Shown: positions 1-43,624 of the stretch, piece after piece | Numbering within the stretch: the stretch's first letter is position 1 | How the letters are laid out: each line of letters begins with the position of its first letter | Assembly: GCA_963514095.1 (NCBI GenBank) | Contig: OY741284.1 | Location: 8,474,016-8,538,015 of the forward strand | From: Eutrigla gurnardus | Lineage: Eukaryota; Chordata; Actinopteri; Perciformes; Triglidae | Length of the DNA stretch: 64,000 bases | Direction of reading: 5' to 3' | The notes under the pieces: generated by a model | The model's input: the letters and a program-made list of their open reading frames with translations, nothing else | Database searches by the model: none | Told to the model about the DNA's origin: nothing | Position numbers and translations under genes: made by a program

Positions 1-3000
1 CAGCCACGGTGCTGATCAGAGAGTGTAACTGGAGGTTAAACCAACATGTTCCTGACATGAGAGGAAAGAACAAGAACTTTTCCTGTCACCTGTTTTTGCC
101 TGAAAGATATTTTGGGACAGTCAGTTAGCTACATATTAGAATTACCCATAATTAGCTTTCCGAGCACAATTTTTAAAACACACTTGTGCTTGAGCTAAAG
201 ACAGAAGGCAGTCATTTGTTGCATCCCAAACAATTTGCAGTCATCGGGAACATTTTTATAAAAAGAAAAAAAGAAAAAGAAAAGAGGGACACAGTGACAA
301 TTTAGAGAAATGAGGGATGAAATTTAATAAAAATGCAGCAGAAGGCACAGTAACGAGATGGGAACTGGAATGGCAAGTTAATGAGCTGTAGCTGACAGGC
401 CAAAATGGATTTGCCTCCCCGATGTTGAATAAGAACGTGGGTGGAAGGATTCTGTGTGTGTCGCATAATGTACCATCGTATGCTGCTCAGTCTTCAAGTC
501 CATCTTTGTCTCTCCGGCACGCTGATCATTAAAAATAACTTATTTAGCTGATCGCATCTGCTGAGTGGTGACGTGTTCACACACTGTGAATGGCAGCCTT
601 TTTATTCTGAGCCGTGTGGAAGGATAGTGGTTTAAATGAGCACCCTAGATTTAGAGATAACCTCACATATTTAATACAAAACGAACATCTGGCAGAAACA
701 CGCAGAAACAATCTTCTCAAGTTTTAATGAGGGACCCTTTTTAGGCAAGAGTGGAAGTCTGTCTACAGGAACCGAATCACAGACCTGCTGGACCTCATTT
801 CGCTGATTCCAACGCTTTCTCCTCATCTCAACTCCTTGCCAGCTGCTCAACAAAGGCCTGACTAGCGTAGAAACATGGAGGGAAAATTGCTCCTGTCTTC
901 TCCGACGTCGTGTCTTCAATCTTGACGTGATTTGACAACCTGGATGAACACATCAGTCGGACAGACCAGGTGTTCCAAATGGGGTCTGACCTTCAGACCG
1001 ACAGTACACCTGCCCCCGTTCTGCAGAGACACTTCAAGCTAACTTTTGGGGGGCGCCGCAAATTCAGAGCTCTGCTGCTCGCTCTTTTCCAGCGGCAACA
1101 CTATCCTTTGGTGTGGTGACTTCTTATTCTATGAAAGAATGTTTTCTTCCATATTCCATGTTGATCACAATTTAATTCAACCCACCCACATCGCATGTGA
1201 TCAGGCAGTTGCATTGGCCTTACCAGGAGTTAGAAGGCGTCACCTACTCCACCAATACAAGAACACAACAACAATCTCTATTGATCGTAGTCATTTTGAT
1301 GGGAGCAAAGAAGGAAGTTGGGTGACAAAGTAAGAGTGATAACGGTTGTGGTTATGTTTATGAAACACATTCCTCTCCACAGACCTGCTGCTTATTGCAT
1401 CTTGCAGAACATAAGCCAGCCCCATGACCTCCTGTCATAATTGTGTCATCTTCAAGGATTACCTGGCAGGAACAAGCTTCCTCGAGTGACAATCTGGGCT
1501 TCACTGTCATCGTCTCAGCTTGTCTAATTTCCCCTGTCTTGCATGGGGCAACAGCACCGCCGCTCTCCACTTCACAGACTGGCTCAGCTATCACACATCA
1601 CACATTCAACCACCTGAATGCTATCCAACACGACCAGCCGTCCAAACTTCTGATTTCTGTGGCCTACACTCGCTTCCAGCGAGGAATCCCGACCACTACA
1701 GTGCAGCACCGTGGCCAACAGCTCTCCCAGACCAATCATTCTTACAAGCTCTCCTCCCTCCAGCAAGTCCATTATTCCAGGATCTGCTTCCAGGACTCTC
1801 CTCCCAGCAGCTGTCACTCGCCCGAATCCAACCACCCCATCCAAAAATCAGAATCTCTCTGGGGCCGATTGTCTCATCGTGTCTAATCCCAGAGTGATCA
1901 TCCACACAGAGAGCCAAATATCCACATACCCAGCATCGGTCTTCCCATTACACTGTTTCTAAAAAAAATCCCCTGCCAACTAGGCCTGGTATTGTGTCAT
2001 TTGAATGTTGTCCAGCCTTTTTAAAAAGCCATGTGCTACATGTTTTCATTCATGTTGCCACATAAAACCAGGGGTTCTAGGTATTGTACATCGATCAACA
2101 ACGCTTCAGAGTCTCAGTGTATAGTCTCTAGGAAATCCACTCCCTCAGGGGGAATGATAAAAGAAACTAATTTAAAAGTTTTTCAGGGGGAAAAAACTGC
2201 AGCGAACAGGTGTACAAGAGACAGATTCATTTTTCATATGATTTCATCATTAATTTTGATAATGTCAGTTCATAAAAGCGAGACGTAGCTCCAGTACAGG
2301 CTTGGAAGCCACTGTCATACAATCTGGAGGAAATTGGATGCTCCTTGAGGGGGAAAACTAAATTCATGAGGTTGGATGTAATCTATTGGATGTAATCTTG
2401 CTTATCCCTAAAGACAAACATGCGTAGGGTCTACGCATTTCAATGTCGGTGAAATGATCAACACAGAACACAGCTCTGCCCAGATACAGAGCTTTTGGTA
2501 TCTGAAAAATTGCTTAGAAACCACTGAACATATAAATCCAACAGGCTTGTAAAGCTGCCTGCAAAAACCACAACTACTGTAACAGTGGCTGTTTTATGTG
2601 AAAGTTCATTAAGTTTATTAGACAGACTAATAAAGTCATGGATGGCGTTTTCTATTAAGTCTACGGAGATGTGTGGAGTGTGGAGATCTGTATTGTAATC
2701 ACATGTAGTACAGCGGCTACACAAGGAGCAGGAAGCGGGATCAATCATAACCCGATTCCATTAGATCCTCTTAATGCCTCGAGGAAAGAACTTTTAATTT
2801 GATTTATCATGTCTGCCCACCCACTGAGAAGAAAGTATGGAGGACAGGCAATGATGTTCAGCGATGGGAGAGGAGACGCTGAGAGATCACCAGTATAGCC
2901 TGTCAGGTGAAACGGGGACAGACGGTCTATTTTACCAACCATGGCACCCGATTCATTGGTCCAAAAATAGCATAAAATCATGCAGAAATGAGCTCTTCCT

Positions 3001-6000
3001 TTCTGCTAAAGACATTGGCACAGTGCTGCATATTTATGAGAGGTACATCAGAAAATATTAGCTGGTTTTAAACAACTCTGATTCACTTTTCCAAATTGTA
3101 TTGATTACCTCAGCCTCCAGTGTACTAAAACACCCACTTAAAGACGGAGGTCTGGGACGGTTAACAACAGGAATGCAGATCAGTGTGTGCATGTTAACCT
3201 GTGCTTGCATGCCCCTAATCCTGAAAAATGGCCTGAAAATGACTTTTCACTAATGCGGGGACGTGTGGAGTCTGCATGCATGACTGCAGCACCGAATCTG
3301 GGGAAAAGGTGTAAGCAAAGGATCGTAGAAACTAAACACACTTTCCTAAGTGGCAAATTTAGATGTTTTCATCAAAGTATTTGGCTGCGAACAATCCCAC
3401 AGTGCGTTTGCATTTAAAAAAAAAGTTAATTAAAGGATGATGAAATTGGACACAGCCTTTTGGCTTTGTTTTCTTGTTTGGATGGTGCTTTCATGATCCA
3501 CCAGGTGCTGCCAATGATTCCTGATTGTCCAAGCAATTAGGACTGTACCAAGTGGCGCTGAGGGAGGTAGACACCGTTGTGTTCTTTTGTTTATGCTTTG
3601 GTTTTTTTCCCCTCCAGCTCCAAGTGTAACATTTGAGTCTCCTCACTGTTTTGTTGCAGAGTTACTAAACATTTGGGGTTAAGAAATTTTATGTTGCTGA
3701 CTGACTTGGCAGCTTTAATTGTTTTGTTTCACCCCTGCTAATGTGTAGGTGGTTTTGAACATAAAGGATTTAAGGCACATTTGGGCACACATTTGGCATG
3801 TGTTACATTGGCAGGTGAGTGTTGCTCTTGTGTGTGTGATCATGCTGTTTGATTGAACAGGGCCCATTTGTAGCAAAGAGCCCACACTGCCACTAAATGT
3901 GCTCCCAGACCTCTGAACCACTGTTGTTGAGCCACATCCGAGCTTACATCCTCAGTAACTGGCTTTCGATCCAGACCTAACGGAGCGACAACATGTGGGT
4001 CTGCTTGTATTTTGTTTGTAGACAATTGAATCAATGTGATGGGTTCACAAATAATTTCCTTTCTGTAGCTCATCACCAGCTTTGTTGTTTCCTTATTCCC
4101 TTCCCTCTGTGCCGGTCTGTGCTGGACTTTTACTTTATTTGCTCTGCTGATGTCTTCCTATTATGGAAATGATCCTCTGATGGAGAGAGTCACAATCCAT
4201 CTCATTTTTCAGCCCCAGTTGCCTCCATCAGCACCTGGCACTGTACTTGTACATGTATTGTTTTCCAGCTGATGACTTCAGACACTGAGAAAGAGGTGCA
4301 GGCAGATTTCTCCCGAGCTGTTTTGACACGGAGCGTGACTCTGGCAGAATTCCTCACCTCGTTTTTTTGCAGGGGTGGCTAAACCACTCGATTAATCTCT
4401 CCGAGTGAGCTGTTGAAAGTGAAGGGCGCTGCCTGTTCCTGTTTAGCATTAATCTGATCTGCCCTTTGGTGCCGCGCAGCTAATTAGCGATCTCACATTA
4501 TTCACGTCTCTGCCTTTTTCTTTGTTTTTCTACACTTTCATGGGCTTACAGAAGTGTCGGCCGCACGTACACACTAGCTGCACAGATGGAATGAACATAA
4601 TGTCAAATCAGATCAGCTGCCCTGATGGAAATAATCAGGTTTTATTTCTAGAAACAAATACATTATGTGCTAGAAGTTCAATAACTGATCAGTGTTCTCA
4701 CCAGCTCCGGGCTGCAGATCATTATCATCATCAACTGGCTAAAAAGGATATTTTGTACAATATACGACTGTTGTCTTTGAGTTTAATTGGTTATGGATTT
4801 AATGGCACTTTTTTTTACTTTACAAGGCAAATTTGTAAGTGGAGACATATTGTAGAGGTCTGTGGTCTCCCACAGCTCTATAATAAAATCTCACATTAGT
4901 ACAGAGACTGAACCAGACTATGTATAAACCAGAGACCATCTATGGCACAAACAAGGTCACTGCCTTATTTATGCCCTGATGATGTTTTAAGTGTTTACGG
5001 AGCAGCTACAGTGTTAGCATAGAATACCTCCGATCAATCTGGACTCCATTCAAAAAACAATCATTTGCAGACAGAGCTAAAAAAAACCATGACTTTTTAC
5101 AAATTGTCATCATTATGTAGTTATTTCAGCATCCTTTTTTATCCGTTAATGGCCATTAAATTACAACAAAATTGTTAATTTTGTGCTATACCGCTGTGGT
5201 AAACCAGCAGATGTGTGGCTTGCTATTCACAGTGAAAACAGCTTAGGCTCGGTGTCTACATGGAGGTAGACACCTCACTCCAACTTCTTAAACATGAGCA
5301 AATTGCCTTGTGCTCTGGGAAATTCTTGTTTTACTTTGTGACACTTCTACAATTTTGTGGACAAAATAATAATTAGTTCCAACCCTACCAAAGCCTCAAA
5401 TACCAATTTGCTCATCAATTCTGGGAATGTATTCATTGGAAACTGAGAAATATGCAAACCACTGAAGAATCCTTTTCCTTGGCGAACAAATTTGCAAGCT
5501 TTCCCTGATTGTTCAGCTGTATAGGAAACACATGGATTTCCCGTGCTCAGCTAATCGTGTTTCTCGCTGTCTTCGGTGCACAGGGAAAGAGCCAAACCAT
5601 ATAAGAAGTGTGAGCGGCGAGCTATTAACAAAACACCCAGCGGTGATGATGGTGGGCTATATCAGCATGCCACGGTTGAGCCTGTGATCTTACCGTGCGT
5701 GTGATATGGCGAGCATCCTCGGGGCAAGCCTCCCCTGACCTTGGCCTGCGCATTTAACGTCAGTGTGACAAATATGTAACATCTGGCGCTAACAAGGGAC
5801 AGGTTGTGCGTGTGCATGGCGAGGAGAGGAGCTTTGCATGCGCAGCACCCGCCAACGCTTTAAGCATTGCCACCTGCACGTAAAAGAGATGTTGCGTGAC
5901 CAGAGTGTATTTCTAGTTGGAGACTCATCATTTTTGTATGAAAACGTTTTTTTGTTTTTTGTTTTTACGATCACTTGCTGTAAGAGATACCTCATACCTT

Positions 6001-6780
6001 TTTATAATCATGTCTCCTGTCAGGCGTTCGTCACCGACTTACACTCTCTTTGGCTCATCGCGCTCGTTAACGTAATTTACTGCTGAAGCTCTGCCGTGAG
6101 AATAGTAAAGGATACGCCTTATCTCTATTTCGTCTTCACCCACCTCTTCCCATTCTACTTCTTCTTCTCCACCAATGACGAGCGTGCAATCGGGCCCAAT
6201 GAAAGCAGCTCTAGAGGGCTATCCTGACACTTTAATTGGAGAGGCGTAAATCAGGCTCCATTGTCAGAGAGAAGGGTAATTATTTCCTCCTGTCTCAACC
6301 ACCAGCCACCCCCCTCCCCTCTCTTTCCTCCCCCATTTCACTTTCTCTGTCTGTCAGCCGACCTGGCTCACACTCTCCCTTTCCTTTCTTCTCTCAGCTA
6401 TGTGATTTTAGCAATGAGCTCTAATTCCACCTCAAAAGCCAAAGTGCTAACGCGTAAAAATCTTTCACATCCTGGCTCATACCTGCAGTGAAGTGACATG
6501 TGACACTCGGGAGGATCACAAATGCACCCATTCATTGAAAACGCAGCATAGTTTCCCTCTCCAGAGCACAGAATGGAAACAGTACATATTTGTAGTTGCA
6601 TACACGTCCAAGTCTTTCTAGACTCCTGACTCCTCTGGTTTGGACTTGTTTGCAACACAAATCTGTCCTGGAACAAGCGCTTGGCATGGTTTTAGACCCT
6701 CTTCTTAGTATTTTTAGATCCCCGTGCTGAGCAAGCGTTCCCCAATGAGCCCATTTAAAGTGATTGTGTGTTAACTGTAC

Positions 6781-6799
6781 TTTTTTTTTTTTTTTTTTT
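6781..6799. repeat. Poly-T tract
   Basis: Nineteen consecutive T residues followed by a short pyrimidine stretch. It could be a mononucleotide microsatellite or the reversed tail of an old retroposed copy. No adjoining element could be recognised. Confidence 0.85.
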
Positions 6800-7569
6800 C
6801 TTCTTCTCTGCAAATCAGGGTTTGCAAGCTTCTGGTTTGGAAAGCAGTGAGCTTTACCCACCAAAAGCTGATCCTCATTGTTTTTTATGGCCGACCGCAT
6901 CGGATGAACAACGTCCCGTGTTATTACTTGACTTCACTGTCTATTATCGTGATGAAATCCATCATGTTTGGGGCACTTGAAGAGGATATAATAATACATG
7001 CAATTTAGACAAGAATGCATCCACGCACCATTAATGGTAAAACACTTTTGATATTCCCATCAGTCGCACTTTTAGTGGCACATGTTAGCATGCTAACACA
7101 CTTTGCTAAAAGAGTGCCCTGCCAACTTAGCATTGTACTCCTATAGCCATATAAATGACAGACAGTTTAAGAAGAAAGAAGTATAGAAGAGAGCGTTTTA
7201 ATACCACACATTCTTCCTTGTCAAATTGGCACCTACTTTACACACTGTGCTATTAGCATGAGACCGGCTAAGGTAGTAGCCTGAGTTGCTAGCATGAAGC
7301 AGCTGAGGAGTGGCTACAGAGGTTTGGTAAACTCATGTCTTTCCATCTCCACAACCTTGGATTTTTTTCCATTATTCTGACTATTTAGTAAAGTAGTCTT
7401 TAACCCCAAAAGATGTTGTCTCAAGTGACCTCACTTGAGGCAATTTATCAGGTTTCAACAGATCCTTCTGGGACCACCAAAAGCTGTAGCCTATACAACA
7501 TTTTCACGTATGTAACTACTCAAGACGTATAAACACACTGAAGTGTGTGGGCATCAGTAGCCTATGTTA

Positions 7570-7680
7570 GCACTATCACTATGCCAACGTTAGCATGCTG
7601 ATGTTAGCATGCGGATGTTAGCATTTAGCTCAAAGCACTACTGTGCCTCAGCGCAGCCTTACAGAGTGACCAGCACAACT
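7570..7680. repeat. Interspersed repeat fragment with GTTAGCATG units
   Basis: Three closely spaced TTAGCATG/TTAGCATT motifs are followed by a stretch on the pattern 'agctcaaagcac'. Related motifs occur near 7085. The wording is like a multi-copy sequence I associate with percomorph genomes. Its ends are not visible and its class cannot be named. Confidence 0.45.
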
Positions 7681-8343
7681 GTAGCCCATTAAACTAGAAA
7701 GGCAATTACACTCCACGCTGCGGTTGCCAATCACTTAACTGGCGATCGGACCGGAGGGCCCCCGTGGGAAGAAAGACCTTGTTTACCATGTAGCATTGTG
7801 TTTACTGTGTAGCTGCGAACATGGAAGACCAATCGCCACCATGATGACCTTTCCATTGCTGCACAAACCTGCTGTGAGGGAGTACAATTACGTTAATCGT
7901 CGCGCGTTGTACCAGGTTAAAGATCTTTTTTTTCTTGGTTGGGGGTTAAAGATTACAACCTGAAGTCACACAAACGTCCAATTTGGCGTGAAGGCAGCCA
8001 AACTCTCACTTTCACAATTTTCCTTGTGACACGTGTCTGAGTTATAATTTCTTTGCATGGTTTTGATGTAAGCCAGTTGTTAAAACGGTTCCAGCAAATA
8101 CTTGCAAACTGATTCATTGTTGTGGAAAGAATGATTGCACTTAATTCGCGGATGAAAATAGAAACGTCTGATTTCACGCCGGTCACAGAGGGAAAATTAC
8201 ATATTTTTTTATAACGGCTCATCATCCAGACAGCTTCAGCCCTGAACGTGTCTGACCCCCTCTCTCGCTGTGTGTGAGGTACGGGTCCTCCACCTCTCCT
8301 GATGGGTCGAGCTGTGCATGTTAAAGTTTGCTGTCTATTTAAC

Positions 8344-8413
8344 GGAGGGAGGGAAGGGGGAAGATCGTGGAAGGGAGGGGGTGAGGAGGAGGGGGAGGGG
8401 GAGGGGGAGGGGG
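8344..8413 (+). repeat. G-rich GGA/GGGGGA tract
   Basis: About 70 bases of almost pure purine on the plus strand, ending in four tandem GGGGGA-type units. It has far more than four runs of three or more G, so it could form a G-quadruplex. It lies just upstream of a candidate untranslated first exon of sema3c that ends at 8670, so it may be a promoter element. That role is inference. Confidence 0.7.
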
Positions 8414-8439
8414 CCTTCAGTGGAGAGTGTGTAATAGGA

Positions 8440-8670
8440 CACCAGCCCTCTCTGTCTTTCCCTTCTCCTCCCTCTCTCCTCTCCTCTCCCCCGTGCTCTC
8501 TCAGTCAAGCCTGCTCTGTGAGCAATAGATGGAATAGCAGCATTTCTCCTCTTTTGGTGCCACTGGTGGAAACTGGAAACAAGGTGTTTTTAAGGGGGAT
8601 CAGAAAAAAATCCGGTTTTGGTACCTGGCTTTTTCAAGTGGGACCAGCAGCGGAGGAAGCTCCCCGTAAG
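8440..8670 (+). other. sema3c: Candidate untranslated first exon of sema3c
   Basis: The translated first exon of sema3c starts behind a good acceptor at 12350-12351, so a non-coding exon should lie upstream. A strong donor (TAAG|GTGAGT) follows position 8670. It sits at the end of a moderately GC-rich segment downstream of the G-rich tract, as expected for a 5' UTR. The exon start is unknown and no TATA box is clear. A second candidate region is 11490-11900, which has a GC-rich character but no comparably good donor. RNA data would settle which, if either, is used. Confidence 0.35.
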
Positions 8671-11265
8671 GTGAGTTCCTGGACCAGGGACTGTTCTGTT
8701 TCGTTCTCTGTGGGTAGAGGGTCTACCTGCTGTACTGCACCATACTGTAGTGGAGCACATGGGACTGAACGGATGCAGGGAGGAGGTGGTAGGCAGGCTA
8801 ACAGGTGCAGGGTCCCACCAGGGAAAATACCTGGAGTATGCCAGATTTAACACATTTAACTTGCGGCGGCTTCTAAATGTTGTGTAATAGTACATCAGAT
8901 TACTGTTTTTGCTTCCATGCTTTGGGTGTACTGTCTGTCTTAGATACTTTTCCGGGATGTGAGTCATGACTTTTTTTGCATTGTTGCTTTAATACCCTGA
9001 ATCTGGTGTTTTTAAATGGTTATTTGGTTAGATTTAGTATACTTTATTACACCAGAAGAGGTTTCCGATCTGGTTTAAGCCTTAACAAACCTTTCTCTAT
9101 TTAAACAAAAGTCCTGATGTGACACTGGGAAGAGGATTACCAAGAATCACAGGGTGTGAATATCATGAATCGGAACGTGTAAAGTTTTAAATACTTTAAA
9201 TGTTGCCGTAGCTGCGCCTGCTAGTCATGTGTGTGTGCGTGTGTGAGAGAGAGAGAGTGTGTGAGGGAACGTGTGGTTGCAACAGAACCACTGACAACTG
9301 AATGACAGGGTGTGGTAGGAACACACACCGTCCGGTTAGAGCCGGGACAGACGGAGCAACTCGCAAGTTGTTTACCGTTTCAGTCTCAATTCTTGTTCTC
9401 CAGTCAAGGAAAATAAAACAAACCGAAAGGCTCTTAATTAAATCGATCAAATGTCAATCCAGATGGGAAGACGTTCTGCCTCAATTTCTAAGTTAAATGG
9501 TGTTCATGTGTTTAAAGCATTAACAGGACCAGATGGGAGTCAAACAATCAAGAGCTGGTTTGCTTGTACGGCTATGCAGTTTTTCTGCTTTCATCAATAT
9601 TAGTTTTTTGAGCAGTGCCTCTGAAATAGTAAGATGGAAAATTCATTAGGCTGTCGGCCAAGGAATGCACAATGAACACAATTATCATTACACCCCACTG
9701 GAAATATAACTCCACTCACTCTGACCTCCTTTTTTTGTGGAGACGTTTAATTGCCGTTGCAGAGATTCCTGGCAGACTCGGTACTGGAATTCCTGGACTT
9801 CTTAGAATGCAACATAATTAATTGACGTATTTATGACTTTTTTGTTCAAGGCAACAAACGCTAATAGACATTTTTGATGTCAGTGAGGTTGGTAGTGAGC
9901 TCACTCATGTCTCAGAGCAGTGGTCATCAAAGGAAGAAGCCAAGGAAGTGTCTAAACCAGACCTGGTGGGAAGTCACAGGATGCTCAGAAGGAGACTTGT
10001 CTCCCCGTGAAGATGAGTTCAGCAGCTGTGAGACCAACATTTCCAAGCCAGAGCCTCTCCCCTGTGGAGATCGCCCATCTCTCCGGGCATGCAGGGAGTG
10101 GCAGGTGTGGACATTCTGCAGTTTGAAGGGTCACTTCACTTAAATAACATAAAAAACTATTATTTCATGGTAACTCAACAAGAATACCAGTATTGGACGA
10201 TTCTGTAATTTCAAAGACATTTTTTGTCCAGTGCTTTTTTTTAAATTCTGGCTCTCTACAATTTCTATACAATTAAACTACAGTATGGTTTATTTAAAGG
10301 GAATTTAATGGTTATGATGATAAACTATGGGTGCAAGGTTAAGTTTAGACACTCGTTCATTGTTCTGTGATCGGGTGCACACTTCAGTCGCCTGAATAAA
10401 AGTCAGATGTTCTACACACCCATCCACCTACCCGAACTCCACACCCTCACTTTCTGCCTCATTTCTCAGATACAGGGCTGGGCATCCAGTTATTTTGGGT
10501 TGGTTTGGGTTTTGACACATCGTATCTGCCCAAGTGCAAATTTTGTGTGTGGTTCTCACTTAGAAAATGTCCCATAATCACTGACATCAGCACATTGAAA
10601 CAACTTAACACCAAAGTCTCTATTCTCAAAGCTGGCTCAAATCACCAAGAAAGGAGGACTTTACAGAAAAAACACTGAAGCCTGGAGTTTTAACCTGGTT
10701 AAGCCCTGAAAGTCTTTCCTGACCACATTGAAAATTGAGTTATGCATTCAAAGAACTTCAGCTATCTGCCTCAGCTATCAATAGCGCTTTGAAAGAAAAT
10801 GTAATGTTGATGGTTTGAATCAAGAATTGGAAGACTTGCAGTTGACTTGATATTTGCTTAACGAGACTAGAGGCTTGACTTTTACCCGTCTCAAATGACT
10901 TAAAGACATATTATAGCGATGGAGGCAGAAATGTATGAAACCATAACCACTACAGGTTAGAGAGGAAATAAACAGGCTGAACCGACCCAGTAAGAACGGT
11001 GAGCCTTAGGGCAGGGTCAGAGCCATCTGCTTGGCGGCTAAAGTTGTGGGAGACACCCCGAGCTGAAGCAGGCTCTGGGGGAGGGTGTGTGTGGATGATG
11101 CAGCAGGAGAGGGGCTGCAGTACGGCGGCCTGGGCTGCCTCAAAGCCCCCATGCTGCTTTATGTCCCTCCAGTGCAGCTAAAGAGATCTCATCCCTCTGC
11201 AGTTTCCCATCTGTTCCCCTCATACACCTGAACTGAAGATTTCCATCTCGGCGCTTCACTCCCCC

Positions 11266-11296
<31 letters not shown>

Positions 11297-12351
11297 ACAC
11301 ACACAACACACACACATCTCAACCTATTTGTACACTACACCCCAAACTGAAATTTTCATAGCAATCATGCATCTACTGGCCATCAATTTTTCATTGCACA
11401 TCTATAAACCATCGAGCAGAGATCCCCCCCGCTAGTGTTTTCTTTGTGCATGTAAATGGGACATTCTCTTCCTCTCCTCCAACGTGTTTCTCGCACACAG
11501 GTACCGCAACAGCCAGTTTGGGTCGGTTGAAACGGCCAAGTCCTTCCTCACATCAGTGGAGTTTTGCATTGCTGGAGTTAGCGTCCCGCAGGCGGTACAG
11601 TACCTGCCGCTATCAATAATTGAGCTGCTCTTGTCCCGTCGTGGAGAAGTAACAAGAAGAGGCTGCGGGGAGAGTTTCTCCGGCAGCTCTTTTCTGCAGA
11701 TTTAACTCATCCATATTTAAGAGACGTACATCTGCAAGGATACAGCAAGTGATGGGATTTAACGGACATGTTGAGGTCTCGGCTGCGTCTTCATTCGGCG
11801 TTGGTTGTGTTGTGTTTCACTTTACAAGTCGGTATTTCTGGACCTGTTAGATGGTTCAACAGTGAATATCGTGCACGGGGATTCCGCGTGCGATTTCTGT
11901 TCTCTCGCAAAACGAATGTATTGTATTTTAATTAAATAAATGTGATCAGATTGTTGGTTTTTAAGCAAACATTTGGTGAGGACGAAAGACGCTGTTTGAC
12001 AAACTTTTATGCAATCGTGGAATGTTTACAGTAACTTTAATGTCATATTTTTCTTGATGTGAAATTAAATGGATCCCAATAAATAAAATAAATAAATAAA
12101 TAAAAAGAATAGCTCATTCTTTTTGTTATTTTTACCCGTCGCACTTGTTGATACCACCACTGAGTGGTAAAATAGAGTGCTGCAGGGATGACGTGTTTCG
12201 TAGGCCAGCCAAGGCCACTGAATGAAGGATGAGGCTGGGTCATGACCTAGTTTTGGCCGTCGTCTTGTTGTTTCCACCTGTTTTTTTTAGTCATTTTACA
12301 GCTTTCTGAAAAATGAAGGAAAACTCAAAATCTTGTCTTTTCTCTTTCCAG
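8671..12351 (+). other. sema3c: Probable first intron / 5' flank of sema3c
   Basis: No protein-coding segment could be supported. A short (TG)n/(GA)n patch lies at 9227-9262, a poly-C/(CA)n tract at 11261-11316, and AATA-type repeats at about 12078-12106. The interval is either the intron between an untranslated exon and the first coding exon or, if transcription starts near 11.5-11.9 kb, promoter sequence. Confidence 0.4.
11261..11316. repeat. Poly-C followed by (CA)n
   Basis: Twenty-two consecutive C residues run directly into about twelve CA units and a slightly interrupted CA tail. This compound microsatellite is probably length-variable and prone to sequencing and assembly error. Confidence 0.9.
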
Positions 12352-12402
12352 CACCTCCAACAGGTGGTGGTGACTGGTCGGGGTTTCCCGAGCGGTGCAG
12401 TC

Positions 12403-42220
<29,818 letters not shown>

Positions 42221-43620
42221 CGCGGGAAGGTGCAGGAACTGACGCAAGCACCTTCCTCTGTTTCTAAACCCCAGACCCTCATTGTTCCAACTCTCATCTC
42301 AAACTGCTGCGCTCCAAGGTGAGGTGGGTGTGGGGACTTGTTATTCGGCAATATCTCTTTTTTTTTTTTTCTTTTTTTTTTCCTTGCATGAGGTACTGTG
42401 ACCAGATGGCTGTGACAACCATTAACACACACACAAACACACATTCATTTACTGCCGCAGTCCCAACACGGACTGACGTGTCCCTGTTGTGAGAACCACT
42501 AATAAACTGTGGTGGGAGCCAATAATGCTTCATGATAATACACATTGGGACGCAGCTATGGTCAACGATCTTATCGTATCTTGTATATTAGAGGGGAAAT
42601 TGGACCCTCACGATGGATTTGTTCTTAAAAAGAGGTCATGATATCAAATTGAGGGGATTCGAAAAGGGACAAAAGGGAGACGGATGCATGCTTGAGAGCG
42701 AGTGTTAGTATTTTATTAGATTCTACTCACACTTCTATTCTTTACTTTGAACTAACAAAATAGTCTTTGCAACGGCTTGTGAGGATTTCTCCTTCTCGTG
42801 GGTCGACTGCCTCACATGCTGTCTACAATAGCACTGTTCATACAAAGCACAGATGGCAAGTGGTCCCAATAAAGAGTGTTACAGCGCTGTAAATAAACAA
42901 CGTAACATCCAGGACGTTAACCAAACAGAAATCATAGTAAAATACTGAGCGGCATATGAAAGCTGCTGTTATATTCCTATTACTGTAAGAGAATCTGCCT
43001 CACTGTAATTCAGCTGCATATCCTTGTCATACTTCTCTGGTTTCTAGCACAGAAGCATGTTTATAGAAATGCATAAGTAATGTAGAGGTGTCTTAATCCT
43101 TGCCCCGGATTATATTTGAGTAAGAGGTACGCACATTTTAGTTTTACAGAATAGAAGATGCAGAAAAGTGGCGACATTTTCCCACATTGTCTCCAGCAAA
43201 GTGAACATTCAATAGCAAATGAATTGACCGATGTGAATAGACTTTTGTTTTCCAGAAGCGTAGTTAATGTAGATAGAGATTATTTGTTGCTTGTGTACAG
43301 AGTATATTTTTCTTTGTTTCATCCTTTTTAATTTAATGTTGTGAGGTTCTTGTGGAAAATGTGTATATAATTTCAACATATTTCACCAGCTATGACGGTC
43401 TCTGCAAATTGCAGAGACATACAGTGTTACTTTCATTTTGAGAAAAAAAGACTTCCTCGTTGTACCGTCCACCCGAACAGATCTCTGCCCCGCGTTTTAA
43501 TAAACCTGTGCCACCAGCATCGTGTCAACTTCAACTCGGTGTAATTACAGTGTTATGAAACAAATGTATTTCTATTTATTAATGTCATGATAGCCTGAAT
43601 AAATCTGTTCCGATGAATCT
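42221..43620 (+). other. sema3c: sema3c 3' UTR with several poly(A) signals
   Basis: AATAAA hexamers follow the stop codon at 42501, 42868, 43499 and 43598. The last pair probably marks the distal end, giving a 3' UTR of about 1.4 kb; the earlier ones could serve shorter isoforms. A T-run sits at 42357-42380. The UTR extent is inferred from the signals only. Confidence 0.6.
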
Positions 43621-43624
43621 CAAT

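Larger units (their letters stand above)
1..8340. other. Upstream non-coding region
   Basis: I recognise no gene in these 8.3 kb. The open frames are short, overlap on both strands and match no family I know. The stretch from about 1440 to 1990 is unusually poor in stop codons in several frames, with Pro/Ser-rich translations, and is treated as a finding. There is a run of 19 T at 6781-6799 and a repeat-like patch near 7570-7680. Mammalian SEMA3C is preceded by a gene-poor interval, so an empty flank is expected; distal sema3c enhancers could lie here, but nothing in the sequence proves it. Confidence 0.6.

Noticed and set aside
8302..8850. 182-codon plus-strand frame
   Set aside because: Driven by the GGA/GGGGGA tract and pyrimidine-rich sequence; low-complexity product, no family resemblance, and it reads across a strong splice donor.
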